Assembly (NCBI GenBank): GCA_030686995.1 | Contig: CM060702.1 | Coordinates: 66,466,440-66,530,439, forward strand | DNA length: 64,000 nucleotides | Source of the DNA: Artemisia argyi | Taxonomy: Eukaryota > Streptophyta > Magnoliopsida > Asterales > Asteraceae | Reading direction: 5' to 3' | Part shown: in pieces, positions 12,113-24,206 of the stretch | How the letters are laid out: every line of letters begins with the position of its first letter | How positions within the stretch are numbered: the first letter of the stretch is position 1 | Position numbers and translations under genes: made by a program | Notes under the pieces: model-generated | Database searches by the model: none | What the model was told of the DNA's origin: nothing | Seen by the model: only the letters and a program-made list of their open reading frames with translations

Positions 12113-12711
12113 AGGGGTTGCTTCACATATCCTTGTATAGTATCAAATAAAAAAGAAAATAGAAAAATATAAAACCTATAAAAAAAAAAAAAAAAAAAAA
12201 ATCTTCTCTCGACATGTCTCTTGTATAATCGATATTATGTACGTTTCTAGAAATGTCATTCAATAATGACACGGAATCATACATATGCTTGAGCAAGAGT
12301 TTTTCGGTTTCAAATAAAGTTGTTTTAAAAAACATGTCACATCTCAAACCATTCTTAAATATGGCTTGTAGTCATTTCAGGCTACAACCCGGACTTCAAA
12401 AATATGGTTTGCTATTACTTCAGATAGCAACCCGGTTTTCAAAATTAAGGAAAACACGTCGCCAAAAAGACGGTTGTTCCTAACAAAGGGTGCCTTTCAT
12501 CCGAGCATGAATTACTTTATATTCATGAACCCTCGATCTAATGTACGTTTCAGTGCATTATTTCTTGATAAAGAAGAGAAATCTTCCTTTTATCGCCAAA
12601 TACTTTCCCTTCTATGATTTTTCCGGAAAGTGTTTGTGCAAAACTTGGTGGTACCATGAAATTTTGAATGAAAATCAAATTGAACTCAAAAGTTTGATAA
12701 CATTTTCACTT

Positions 12712-13217
12712 AATCAATGACGTCAATAGTTTATGAAAATATTTATGCTTTAACATCCGTCATTGATTGAGGGGGAGAGTGATTTCTCAAAATTTTATGT
12801 ATCATCAAAACTCCCCACACTTCGTACATAAAACCTTGCTACAAAAAGACTTGTGATGGTTATGTGTCAGAATGAGTAAACTTTCAAAGAGTTTTCGTTA
12901 AAACTTCGAATATTTTGATAACTCTTCAAATCTGACACATAACAACCTCCCTCACAGTTTGAGGGGGAGCAAGAAAAAGTTCCTTTTTATCAGAAAATAT
13001 TAAAATTGACCGCATTTCTCTCCCAAAACGCTTTCTAAATTATTTAAATCAATTGAGATCAAAAATCTCGAATGATTTAAAATTTTTGATCGGGGGAGAG
13101 AATGTGATTTAAATATGCAATCTTCTGATATCAATTGTGATCTTTTAGACTCAATAATAGGCTCCCACATATGTGCTAAACACTTTCGAATATCGATGCA
13201 CATATTGAGGGGGAGCG
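12712..13217 (+). repeat. Four extra polypurine-tract copies, each with an inverted repeat
   Basis: GAGGGGGAG-type tracts lie at 12767-12780, 12958-12970, 13088-13100 and 13205-13217, all matching the true tract at 15033-15044. Each has an inverted repeat just upstream or overlapping: 11-bp arms at 12712-12722/12758-12768; 12-bp arms at 12860-12871/12930-12941 plus CCCTCA/TGAGGG at 12949-12965; 10-bp arms at 13057-13066/13082-13091; and 8-bp arms at 13169-13176/13198-13205. Multiple polypurine tracts are described for Sireviruses; I do not know of a description of the paired inverted repeats. Confidence 0.8.
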
Positions 13218-13254
13218 AAAGGCGTTTGTGGAAATAATACCTAAGACCGACCAT

Positions 13255-13870
13255 TTACTTTAATGCACAGAGTTATAAGGTTGGTTAAGGTTAGGTATAA
13301 GTTCCCATGATCCACCAGAACCGGAAGGATCTTCCCAGGGACAATCCATAGATAGATTAGAAGTCCTTAGGAATGATTGAAAAAAGGAGTAAAGTGAGAA
13401 AGGGAAGAGTGCGGACTGAGATAGAGCTAGGACTGGAACAAACCCAACAAGGTTCTAGTGGTGAAGTCTCGGTAAGCACTGAAGGGGTTGAAGAATGAAA
13501 AAGAAATGAAATGAGAAAGGGTGAAAAGAAATAGCCCTCCAAATATTCAACCTTAGGGCAGAAACCGGGTTCAATTCATAATCTACTAGTGGTTACTTAA
13601 GTAACACTAGTATTGAAGACAAGACGTCATGGACCCAGTGACGCACTGCACTAAACTTCCCAACCACTCAAGTTCTCTTAAAAGAGCTTGTTTCATTCTC
13701 ACGGGGAACCCTGTGCAATGTATCGACCGCTCATTGCGAGCTATGTTGATACCTAAAGCAAGAGACGCCTCCCCAGTCTCCAGGAGCGGATCAAAACGCA
13801 CTATTGAGTCTAGAGCCATGAGATCATCCATAAATCTTGATAGGACACATTCCAAATATGCTTATTGTTT
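13255..13870 (+). other. Noncoding block shared with the second Sirevirus
   Basis: Segments here match, in the same orientation relative to each element, the region 25020-25570 of the minus-strand non-autonomous Sirevirus. Matches include the stretch around GACCCAGTGACGCA, the following 70 bases up to the CTCACGGGGAACC motif, and the GAAATAGCCCTCC stretch near 13540. No long frame is shared, so conservation appears to be of RNA or DNA and not of protein. Confidence 0.75.
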
Positions 13871-15032
13871 CACATAATGTGGAAAATAAGATAAAATATT
13901 TATAGTCCTATGCATTATCCTTGTGGTATTTCCAGAACATCCGAGTGATATGAAAATATTCACGATGAAGATGGAAATCCTTCTAGAGCGAACATCACTC
14001 AAGCTCTTGGTAGGTGACATGTGAGATCCATCTTGGATAAATGATCAAGTGACAACTGGAAAGCAACAATGGTGCGATTCAACATTGAATCAAACTTGTT
14101 CCAGGATATGGATTGATGGATACTTTTGTTAAAACCTTTCAATGTGCTCACAAACTAATTTTTCGAGCACATTGATTGTGTATAATCTTTCAAACAAAAG
14201 TATTTTTGATGGAAATGTGATTCAAAGCTTAAAACTCTCGTCGTGTCTCAAAATGCTTATCATATGACACGCGAGTAATTTCTATAAATCAACTTCTCAT
14301 CAATCCGTGAATATCAATTCACCGATTCACTCTATCGTGCTGTCTGCTTTGAGACGTTCCGGTATGAGAACATGCTTAGTATGGAGATTCCAAAGTGGAT
14401 TCTTTGGAAAATTCATTACTACAAGCTGGAAATTCCTGTCAAGGAGAGTCTTCTTTAAAAGGACTCTACCTGATCACAGGTCGGTTTTCACAAAACCGGA
14501 GGGTAGTCTGTCCTCGCAGAACGAATGACAAAGCCATGTTCGTTCTCTATCTTTATTGCTAACTGTTTTATTTCAGGGACACATATAAAGATGGCGTTGA
14601 TGGCTCCAGTTTCCAGCTGAATCGCGTTAATCCATGCCTCATGCTCACACATCCTCCACACTATCAATGAAGATGAGAGACTTGCTACAACAAATGTTGA
14701 GAGACTACCAACAACGTTTCCGCAACTCTGATGAAGAAGTCTCCTGATCTACAACTCTAATGAAACGTCTCCAGATATAGAAGGGTGTGAGCATGTTGGT
14801 CCTTAGTCACTACATCACATGAAGGCAATACAATTATGGATGAGCTTGGAGATTTACTTTGGCTGATGATCTCAAAGAAGCTCAAAGATCACACCTCACA
14901 AAGGAACTCTAATCACAAGTTCGCTTGCTTGAAGTACGAAGTGTGCTGAAAAGAGAAGAATCAGATCCTACGAGCTACAAAGACTAAAGAATGCTTAAAG
15001 ACCAAAGATCTTAACTTCAAAGGTGACCTCGC

Positions 15033-15044
15033 TTAGGGGGAGAT
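15033..15044 (+). promoter_or_regulatory. Polypurine tract of the Sirevirus
   Basis: TTAGGGGGAGAT abuts the 3' LTR and would prime plus-strand DNA synthesis. It lies in the loop of a perfect 8-bp inverted repeat: AGGTGACC at 15021-15028 in the interior pairs with GGTCACCT at 15078-15085 inside the LTR. Confidence 0.9.
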
Positions 15045-15406
15045 TGTTAGGAATGCAAATATTCCTGTAAAAGTCGCGGTCACCTAATGATTGTAATAGC
15101 ATTAAGTTAGCTCGTAGTTAGTTTATTTATTAGTTAATTAGTTTTAGTTTAAGTAACACCGTGGAAGAAGGACGGGTCTTCACCCACTGTATGCCTGATC
15201 CACAGCCCGGGAGTGGGCGTTATATTGTAAGTATAAATACCCCTCTCCACATGTGGAGAGGGTTGGACCTTCCACTTAATCTCAATCTAATATTTCTCTT
15301 TTTCTCTCAAGGTTCCTTTCTTTCTTTCTTTCCTCTCCTCCTCCTCACTTCTAACGACTCACTAATCACAAGATAAACATGTTTCCTACATAGTTAGTAT
15401 TCTACA
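15045..15406 (+). repeat. 3' LTR of the Sirevirus
   Basis: 362 bp, TGTTAGG to TCTACA, followed by the right ATTTC duplication at 15407-15411. It repeats the TATA element and the 22-bp palindrome (15241-15262) of the 5' LTR. Confidence 0.95.
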
Positions 15407-15411
15407 ATTTC

Positions 15412-15615
15412 TTAGCTTGCAAAATAGGAGGCTATCTTCACATACATAAACCTACTGCACTATACTTAGCATAGAGACGCCTTACCTTTTATTTTTGTTT
15501 TCTTAAATATGATCATAAGCATTGTGGTAATTGTAAAAGCAATATGCATTCCTAATATGGCATCTGCACCACCAAGAGCAACTTTCTCTATCATATAAGC
15601 AGTGATCAAGCCCAT

Positions 15616-15703
<88 letters not shown>

Positions 15704-15849
15704 AAAACCAATGTAGGAGTACGATCTTCTAAAATTGGTTCACCAACAAATGTGCATAAACTTTCCATGATTATGTTTGAAATCAAGAAATGGATCCCTA
15801 TTGGCGGTTCCGCTAGCAATGTACATAAACTCCATTAAAACAAACCAAT
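15412..15849. other. Anonymous DNA with (AT)n tract 15619-15701
   Basis: Contains an 83-bp AT dinucleotide tract at 15619-15701. A minus-strand frame runs through the tract as an Ile-Tyr repeat. Its end, read from about 15612 down to 15480, has a hydrophobic stretch I do not recognise; it could be a decayed exon next to the dehydratase fragment. Confidence 0.5.
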
Positions 15850-16040
15850 CTTGAGAAATTTCTGCTACGTAAATGATATCTAAAAGCGATTGTTGCAAAC
15901 TTCACAACGTCAGTCCTGAAACCCATTTTATGTCAAAACATAGTAACTATTAGCTCAACATCGATGTGATCAGCTCCTAATTCAATTGCTAATCGAGGAG
16001 CAGCCAATCGACTTTGTTCATCTCCATCATACTGACCCCC
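15850..16040 (-). pseudogene. Fragment of 3-dehydroquinate dehydratase/shikimate dehydrogenase
   Basis: The minus strand of 15953-16040 encodes GGQYDGDE followed by a stretch ending LAIELGADHIDVEL. This matches the dehydroquinase half of the plant bifunctional shikimate-pathway enzyme, which in that region reads GGQYDGDE, a dozen residues, then ELGADYVDVEL. Further along, 15850-15911 encodes VVKFATIA and, after a frameshift, LDI..VAEISQ, again like that enzyme (ADIVKIATTALDI..VARIFQ). About 40 residues between the two blocks are missing, and a stop and a frameshift are present. I judge it a decayed copy and not a working gene. The identification is by eye from family motifs. Confidence 0.55.
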
Positions 16041-17442
16041 TTCCTATGTTTGTCTAAAAATGGCAAAATCCTTCCTCCCAACCTTTGGACTTAACAGCAA
16101 GATGCACAAGTCAGGGCCCCATCATCCGATTGCAAGTTCACCAAACGGGTCCAATCCACAACATAAGCATACACTCTTCTTATAAACTTACTCTTAAACT
16201 CGACCCACGCTTAATACTTATGATGATTCACAGCTACACTTTCAAGTCCACTTTCTAACTCTTTGTACCCATGATAAATCACTTAAATTAAGCTAAAAAA
16301 GTCATAGACCAACAAACAATTATAACACCAATATCACAAAAAATACAAATAATCTCAAAATTAGATTAAGGTAACCAATGTAAACATTACCCAATTTGAC
16401 CCGTTATGCCACCTTAGAATAAATGGGTGGATTGGACGGTTAGGTAATTAGTCAAAATGGTAATTTTCGTATTGGAAGGAGCAAGTTTGATGTGCCATAA
16501 TTATTGTACAAAGTTGGTAAATGGAAGTGTTATCTAGGATATATAGGTCTTGCTTAGAAGTGGTGCAAAATTCTGCCAAAATGTTTTGGCAGTATGCTTG
16601 TAGAATTTTCATCAACATATCTATCCCCCTCATTTGCAAATTTGGCTGTCAAGTAAATGTAACATGCTTTGTACCATTGTGTTCAACTACTTACTGGTGG
16701 TGACAGATGCCAAGGTAGTTGCACAACAAATAGTGATATTCATCCAATAGGAGGTTGATATCTATGGTCAATATAACTGCATAGTTGTTATCGTCACAAA
16801 TGGTTAGTAAGCCATATCAGAAAGTTATATCTACACAAAAAGTAAACCAACAAAGAAACAATCAGTTCCCATGCTACTATGCTAAATCAAGAAAATAAAG
16901 AAATTTATGCAAGAATCTACCAAATGAAATGTTTTAGAAAGTGATGGTTAAAGTGGGTCACAACTTGCCCAGGATGTATTATGATTACATAAGATATCCC
17001 AAACATTTATATAAAAAAGTAAAAAAAAAATAATAATAATTAAAATTACCTCAAATCATAGTTAAAAATAACTAAAAATGGATCACTTTGGTATGAATCG
17101 AAAGGAACCTATGCTATATATCTCAGTTACCTCCGGTCCATGTCATTAAAGCAAATTATATGTTCCTTGTGCTAGAATTCTATATCATTATCATGTCACC
17201 GTTAGAGAAGTATGAAATTCTTTGTGCTTCAATGCTTTGAAATAACCTACTAATCTACAACGTCTCTCCATTATCTGTAACACGCCATAACTCAAATAAA
17301 AATATGTATGTATAAATTAGTTAAACTATTGTCACCGCTAGTATCTTATCCAATAGGACTCATGTTATAGTTAAGAATACATATTATAGGCATTATCAAA
17401 GAAATACCAATATTAAATATCAACTCAACTATGAAGACTAAC
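16041..17442. other. Anonymous DNA, possibly intronic remains
   Basis: No frame of recognisable coding quality. Position between the dehydratase fragment and a possible exon, both minus strand, allows that some of this is decayed intron; nothing in the sequence proves it. Confidence 0.35.
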
Positions 17443-17634
17443 CCAACAGGAAATTTGCTGTATGCACGAGCCTTAGAACGAAGCCACCACATCGTCACTT
17501 TCTTCCCACAACCGCCTAACGGCTCCACCATAGAAGAATCTTCAACAAACGACAGAGGACTTTCTCGAACAATTTTAGGTGCTTGCTCAGGAGTTTCAGG
17601 AACTGCCTCATCTGGAGTGAGAACGTGGTTTTCT
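17443..17634 (-). pseudogene. Possible exon of an unrecognised plant gene
   Basis: On the minus strand a 192-base open stretch is bounded by a plausible acceptor (TAG at 17635-17637) and a plausible donor, GTTAGT, just below 17443. The encoded segment begins with an acidic, Pro-rich part (TPDEAVPETPEQAP), passes SPLSFVEDSSMVEPLGGCGKK, and ends in a basic patch with MWWLRSKARAYSKFPVG. If translation instead runs on past the donor, the frame continues through a hydrophobic segment that looks membrane-spanning. I do not recognise the protein. It may belong to the same decayed locus as the dehydratase fragment or to another gene. Confidence 0.35.
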
Positions 17635-17642
17635 ACATGATG

Positions 17643-18088
17643 ATTAGCAAGATGTCATTTAACACAGAGTATCCTTTGTTTTAAGGTGCGAGGAATAAAG
17701 ATTGTGTAAAATTTTGTGTAATTTAACATATTTGATTTAACATTCGGAACTAAACTTAATTTATGCACTTTTTTTAGTAATCCCATATATCATGTATTTT
17801 AAAATTGTGAACGAACACCTGGTTGTTACGTGACTCCGTAAGGCCATCGGGTGTCACATCTCATCCTAGTCAGCCAGTAAGCTTGTCTTACTTGATCTGC
17901 AATAAAAATAAATCCAATAACCTTGGGGAGATTTTCACTTTTACGCATATGGTTTTGTTTTTGCATACTCAAATGATGAACTACAAAGGTCCTTGTAAAA
18001 TACACTAAAACATACTATCAGCAATAAGAATTTATCTCAGTGCTATTGGATGTGGGATGAGAGTTCAAATCAGCAAAGTTTGTGAAAT

Positions 18089-18179
<91 letters not shown>

Positions 18180-19701
18180 TGTCACAAATTAAATAATTTG
18201 ACCGCATAGCAATAATAAGTGGATAAGGAATATCAAACATGTAGCATCTATTTCATCATTCATAAAGATATGTTGTTCGAGAACCCAACTTACTGAAAGG
18301 ATAACCAAACAAAGATCAAGTTTTTTTCAAAATCATCATAAATCCTTTTCAGCATATCAGTATGACCTGCTCCTGAAAACTCTTTTATCACCAAATTAAA
18401 TGTAACCTTGTCAGTCATGACTCTTAAACTCCTACACAATCATAACGGGAATTAATTATGATTACGATTCAGTAATATCACTCTTAAACTCTACATAAAC
18501 AGAGGATTTGTAAATCCATTTTAAACTATAATGCTCCTGAATGCTTCGTATAATTACGATGTTTTGTATTCTTTATAATTATCTATGAGGCTATGAATGA
18601 TTACTTCTTTACTCATAAGTTACTCTCAATCGCGCTCAAGCCTTATTCGAATCTTACTTGAGCCCAGGATGATTAAAGCTCATCAAGCTATGAGGCTGAG
18701 CATGAGCTTACCTTACAACTTTTGAGCCGAGCTATGCACTGACTTATTTTGAAGGAAGTTAAGCCATTTGGTTTTTGCATTAGTCATTCAGAAGTTAAAA
18801 GTGCCTGGTGAGTTGTTCAGAAACTATTTCTTCTTCTATCAGGTATGTAGGGTTCATCTCAAACGTCTCATTTATAAGAAATATCATAGTACATCGACAC
18901 GAATAAAAGTTGGCATAGCCATATAACCGTCTAAGGTTAGAGGTTTGAGATATCAAAACAATGTATAAAAAACCTCATTTTATTTGAAGCACTTATCTTC
19001 TACTTATCTCAATTCACTCTTATTATATAGTGAGCTCTTCAAATGTATGTATACTGTTTTAACTGGTGATCTATAAAATGTGTTTTAAAGTATCACAAAC
19101 TAATATCGTACAGTACGAATACATCGAATTAGGCCCGACTAAATGTCTACAATAATGAACACATTTAACTTACACAACTATCCTTAGACTGGCTTTATGT
19201 CCTCGTTGTTCCTGGTAAATTCAAAGTGAAAAAAGGCATCCTACACCATTGGCACGGGCACCTAGAAAGCAGCATGTGACAAAGAGTGTAGTCCCGTTGC
19301 ATAGTCGGCCAATGCGTCGAAGCCCCCTTTCACAGCAGAAAAAAAAACCCCAATAAAAATCAATCAATATCAACTTTTTCTTTATATAAAATTATCACAT
19401 TATGATACACAATCATCAACGAAAGCATAAAACCACAAGTTAACCAAAAAAAAAAAAAAAAAAAAATGAATATATAAATCCATAAGTCTATGATTAATAA
19501 TTAACCAAAAAACATAGCTCTGGTAAATCAGATTGAGCGTTGTTGATTTTGGGTTTGTTTTTAATGGCTATAACAAACAACTAATTACAACATTCTCAAA
19601 ATTATATCAATGAATACAATGACATACCGTTTAATTGTGAATGAAATTGATGAAGCTATTGAAATCATAAGTGAACGGATTATACGAATTTGATTATTTA
19701 C
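17643..19701. other. Anonymous DNA with (AT)n tract 18092-18177
   Basis: Holds an 86-bp AT tract at 18092-18177 and a run of A at about 19443-19466. No supported gene. Confidence 0.45.
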
Positions 19702-19747
19702 TTTAGGGTTCAAAGAGAAAACGATTTAGGGATTTTGATTTAGGGTT
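19702..19747 (-). promoter_or_regulatory. Pair of telo-box motifs
   Basis: On the minus strand AACCCTAAA occurs at 19747-19739 and 19710-19702. AAACCCTAA telo-boxes are typical of 5' regions of plant housekeeping genes. Placed upstream of the two minus-strand gene-like fragments, they could mark the 5' end of a lost host gene. No start codon or first exon is clear. Confidence 0.3.
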
Positions 19748-21082
19748 CGAAGTGGAACGGGTTGGTTGAAAAAAAAAAAGGTGGGTTGGAGTGGGTCAAA
19801 TTGTTTTGTGGTTTTGTTTATGTGAATTTTAATTTTGACCCTTCAGGTTTTGTAAATCACCCCGCTTTTTAAAGTTTTCTTTTTTTATAATTTTGACACA
19901 TACTTTTGTATCCAAATTTCTGTAAAACGAAGGTTTATAACTTTTGACTAAGTAAAGAACTAATTTATTTGCTAAATCAAGAAATACTAGGATTTTTAAT
20001 TAAATATCTTTAAAAGAAAAATAGTAATAATAATTAAAATAGTACTAAATAAGGTATGGATTGATTTTTTTGAAATGGAAAAGTCCCAATAGGGGTTTTG
20101 TTTTATTATATAAAAGATAAGGAATCCATTTTGCCTAAAATCAAGAGAAGATTTTAGTAAAAGATTTTATTTACGTCTAAATTTATCATGATACTATATG
20201 TATTCAAAGTTGATCTTGACTAGTTTGAGTCACTTAATCAAGATAAATAGTTTTATTTTTAGCCTCTCGTGAATCATCTTAATTGGTTTGTTTCATTAGG
20301 ACATCATCCAATGAAATTTATGTGTGTAGATGATACAATTGCTATTTTACTCGAGTGATTTGGTGTGGAATGTCTTGGACATAGTTGGTATTTAATGATA
20401 GATTAATCTACTAGTGTCACAATCGTAAATGAATATAGTTAAATTGATTGGCATACTCTAGTTTGACTTGACTATTTTTCCATCTCTAACGTGTGTATCT
20501 TTCACATAAGTCGGCAAAGATAAGATAATCTTGTCATGATATTGGTTTGTGTAACTAGTATTGGTTTTCATTACTGGATGGTGAGATTAAACTCATTTTT
20601 ACGGAATGCGAACTTTGGTGTTATGTGGAATCCAAAGTACTTGCTGGAACGACTAATTAGTCGTGGGAAAATGCGTTGTTTGCATGGTAAACAAATGATT
20701 TTTGTACCCAATATTTTGCAGTGCGTTGTTAAAAGCTTAAATTAACTTTTGGAAAGTTTGAGCTTAAATGGGTGAGCCGTTCAAATGGAATTTATATTTT
20801 AATACAGAAATTAGTTTGGATACGTTGTTGTCCAAGATACGAGGTCACGAGAACATGTGTTGTTCTCATAAACGGAGTTTGAGCTTAAAGATTTTTAATC
20901 AATTTTTCTAGTATGTTGCTAATACATTTACCTTGATTTCTGGAAAATTTAAGCTTAAACAGATGAATTGTTTAGTCAAAATTTGTATTTTGGTACAACA
21001 GTTTTTTTTGGACAGCTTTATTGTCTTGAAAAAAAAAATTATAAATAAATAAATAAAAAGAAAAAAAAAATGAGATTAAAAG
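19748..21082. other. Anonymous AT-rich DNA
   Basis: No supported gene. The last five bases, AAAAG at 21078-21082, may be the left target-site duplication of the solo LTR that follows. Confidence 0.4.
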
Positions 21083-23844
21083 TGATTGGTTCCAAACAGT
21101 TAGGTATTATTGACCAAGTGATTTGGTCAACAAAATCAAACTGCCTAGAGTCAATGCTCCGTGGATAGTATAGTTTTTCCCCGGGTCGTTATGTCCCGAC
21201 GAGATTGCAATGGTGTTTGAAAACGTTTGTGGGAATGAGTGGCACTGAGGACAGTAACCAAAGATGATTGGGAATTGATTATACTACTGATTACTTGGTA
21301 TTTGAACAATTGAAATAGTATTAACAATTACAGAAACACATATATGATTACACAAACACAAATTGGAAATCAGATTTGTTTACAAACAGATAAAAAGGTG
21401 AGTTTTAAACAATTTAAAACTACAGGGGGTGCAAATGAAAATTTCACAAACTTAATTATAAAAGAAAATGAAATTAAAAAGAAAATTATTTTTTTGATTA
21501 TTTTATATTTTAATATTAATTATTTAAATGAAAACTATTTAACTATTTAATTAAAACTAATTAACTTAAAAACTTAATAATACAAATTTTAACTAGAAAA
21601 TTGCAAAATTAATTTCTAAAATTCTAAAATGACTTAAAATAAAATAAAAAATTAAAAATATGTATTTTTGTCTTTTTGTGGATTTTTTATAAATTAAACA
21701 CTAATTATATTGATTAAACTATTTAAACTATTTTAAATTACTAATAATACTAAAAATGACTAGAAATTATAGAAAAATTTACAAATCTAATTAACCATAT
21801 CAGGAATCCTAAAAATTTATAAAAATTATTTTTAGACTATTTTACTAATTATTTACTTATTAATTAATTAATATCTAGTTTAACTAAATTAATTAAGAAA
21901 ATTAGAAAATGAATAGTAGTAATTAAAAAACTATTTTCTAAAAATATCTAATGATTTATAAAACTTAGGAAAAATGTAAAAAGGTACTGTTATTAATTAA
22001 AAATTAATAAAACTATTTAATTAACTAATATTACTTAATTATTAATTAAACTAATATTAATTCTAATAATTACTAAATTAAAAGAGAAAAATATAGAAAA
22101 ATTACTGAAAATACTTTAAGATAAAAGAAAATTAAGAAAAATATAAAAATGGTGAAGTGCTTAATAATAAGCTAAAAAGAAAAATTAAAAAGATAAATCC
22201 TATTAAATAGAAGCTATCACTATTTTTAAAGTTGGTTTTTTGTTGGTTTTTCTTTTTGACTACTGATTATAAGCTAAAAATAGAAAACTTTTATGAAGAC
22301 ACATTTTTTATAGCTTATTAATAAGCTATGTGCACCCCTTTTGTTCTTAACAGTTGAGATTAAAGCTTATTAGGACTTGTGGACTTTTGAAAAAGCTACC
22401 AAATGGACAAATAAGCTAAAACAGATGGATAACAACTTAAAACGAGCAATTAGAAACAAATAAGCACACTGAATAAGCTAATATGAACAAATAAGCACTT
22501 AAGCAACTACAAGGCCAAAACAGGCTGAACACAGGGACTTTGGACCTCTGTGGGGTCCACAGAAGTCAAGGGGGTCCAAAGTAAACTTTGACCCTTGAAG
22601 TTGACCTGGTCAAATTCAAAATAAGCCAATAAGTTGGGCTTATGGCTTAGTAATAAGCACTGGGGAAGGCAAAGAACTTGGGTGCAAACACTGAGTACTC
22701 AGTGTACTCAGTGATATGGGACATGGTTTAAGCTGCTTGCAGTCCTATTAGATAAGCTAGAAAAGGCAATGTAAGCCCTGATCCTACAAGCTGGATTGAT
22801 AAGCTTCTCAAAAAGCTAAAGAGCTTGCAATGGGGTCCACTAACAAGCACAGGGGAGACTTGGGAAACTTGGTCACTTATACTGATGACTCAGTATATCT
22901 CCTATGGTCAGGTCAACTTAATGGCTCAAATAAGCTAAAATCCAATAAGCTGAAGTACAAAATAAGCCAAGAAATATCAAGATCTACTGATAAGCTACCT
23001 ATAAAACTAGTGGTGAGGTCTGGGTCCAGCTAAATAAGCCAGAAAGAGCTTATCAACCTTGGGTGAAAAACTTGTGCACAGGGCATGCACTTGCCCTGCA
23101 GCTTCAAATAAGCTAATGCACAAGCTTAAACAAAAATCACAAAATTAAGCTGGTGGTGGGACTTTGTAGATTAGGTGACAGACAACAACTTGTGAAAAGC
23201 TCAGGTTCGAAATCTTGATACAAAAATCACAACAAATCCCCCAATTTTTGGTTTTCTGAGACAAGATTATTTTTGACTTTTTGAAATTATGAACCAAATT
23301 GACTTTTATGAACTTAGACCTTGATTTTATGACTGATTAAGGTTTAATAAGCTGTATTAAGTCTAAAATAAGCTACACCACTCACTTGTGAATGGAAATG
23401 GGGCATAAGCCACTCTTTAACCAACATAGAGGGTTAATTAGGCCTAGTGATATGTGATTTTGATTTTTTATGAATAAAGCCTGTTGTTAAGTGTTGTTCT
23501 GAGTTAATGTGACACTAAGGAACTTGTATGAACAAGAAACAACAACAAGACAAGGTCTGATCATAGAGAAACAGATTAAGCCAAACATTACTTATATTAG
23601 ACAAATATGAAGAAACTTATGTGAAAAGATACCTAAGCATAAGCTACTGATTAATAACAATCTAATAAGCTATAAGCAAGTAAAATAAGCAATAATGAAA
23701 CACTGTTACACTAGAAAAGATGGGAATGAGAAAATTAGGCTTACAAATGCCTTCCAAGCCTTTCTTCCAAGACCAAGACCCATAAAACATTTACCTAATG
23801 AACCTCCACAGGTTCTCTAACCCAGGGCCATCCATGATTCACCC

Positions 23845-24193
23845 TGTTAGGTCATGATTTTACAACATAATCACTTAGAGATCTAGAGAGAGAAAGAGAG
23901 TAGAGAGTAGAGAGAGAGAGTGGAAGGAACCCTTAGAATGAAATGAAAGAGATGAAATCACTAGAGAACCAAAAACCTCAAATGAGGTTATACATTGCTA
24001 TTTATAGGAAAGGATTAGGGCTTCACCACACTTAGACAATATTACACACTTAGCCCTTAGACTTTATCCAAACCTATAAACTAAGTATAAAACTTAATAA
24101 AACATATGAAATAACTAACGTATTAACTAAATAATGCAACCTATAATAAAATACAATGACCGACACTTGAAATAATAAATTCTATTCCCAACA
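23845..24193 (-). repeat. 3' LTR of the non-autonomous Sirevirus
   Basis: 349 bp. Differs from the 5' LTR by four substitutions and one extra TAGAGAG-type 7-bp unit in the AG-rich part. Confidence 0.93.
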
Positions 24194-24206
24194 ATCTCCC
24201 CCTAAG
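24194..24206 (-). promoter_or_regulatory. Polypurine tract, enclosed by an inverted repeat
   Basis: On the minus strand CTTAGGGGGAGAT abuts the 3' LTR. Arms of 13 bp, 12 matching, flank it: 24157-24169 inside the LTR and 24203-24215 in the interior. A further GCAACCT/AGGTTGC pair lies outside them. The tract and the LTR edge therefore sit in a 33-base loop, as in the other Sirevirus. Confidence 0.85.

Larger units (their letters stand above)
12113..15044 (+). other. Sirevirus 3' noncoding region
   Basis: About 2.9 kb between pol and the 3' LTR with no convincing open frame. Some Sireviruses carry an envelope-like ORF here; I see no intact one. A run of about 22 A lies at 12180-12201 shortly after pol. 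From 12,712 the region holds repeated polypurine tracts with inverted repeats, then a block shared with the second Sirevirus (13255-13870). Confidence 0.8.
2897..15406 (+). mobile_element. Full-length Ty1/Copia retrotransposon, Sirevirus (SIRE/Maximus) lineage
   Basis: The 12,510-bp element is bounded by LTRs that start TGTTAGG and end TCTACA, with a perfect 5-bp duplication ATTTC at 2892-2896 and 15407-15411. Order: LTR, initiator-Met-type primer site, motif-rich leader, very long gag, protease, integrase, reverse transcriptase, RNase H, 2.9 kb of noncoding 3' region with repeated polypurine tracts, polypurine tract, LTR. The PR-INT-RT-RH order defines Copia. The long coiled-coil gag and repeated polypurine tracts are known Sirevirus traits. 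The LTRs differ by four substitutions and one 4-bp repeat unit, so insertion was recent. The coding frames are broken by four in-frame stops and one small deletion, so this copy is not autonomous. Confidence 0.95.

Noticed and set aside
12180..12201. Run of about 22 A after pol, as a sign of an inserted retrocopy
   Set aside because: No target duplication or gene-like sequence precedes it; slippage in an A-rich stretch explains it.
12712..13217. CRISPR-like array of regularly spaced GAGGGGGAG repeats
   Set aside because: Repeats are too short and irregularly spaced, and the context is a plant retrotransposon.
15466..15838. Frames with long Ile-Tyr repeats on both strands
   Set aside because: They read through an AT tract. 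The same holds for frames at 35389-35647 and 45622-45825.
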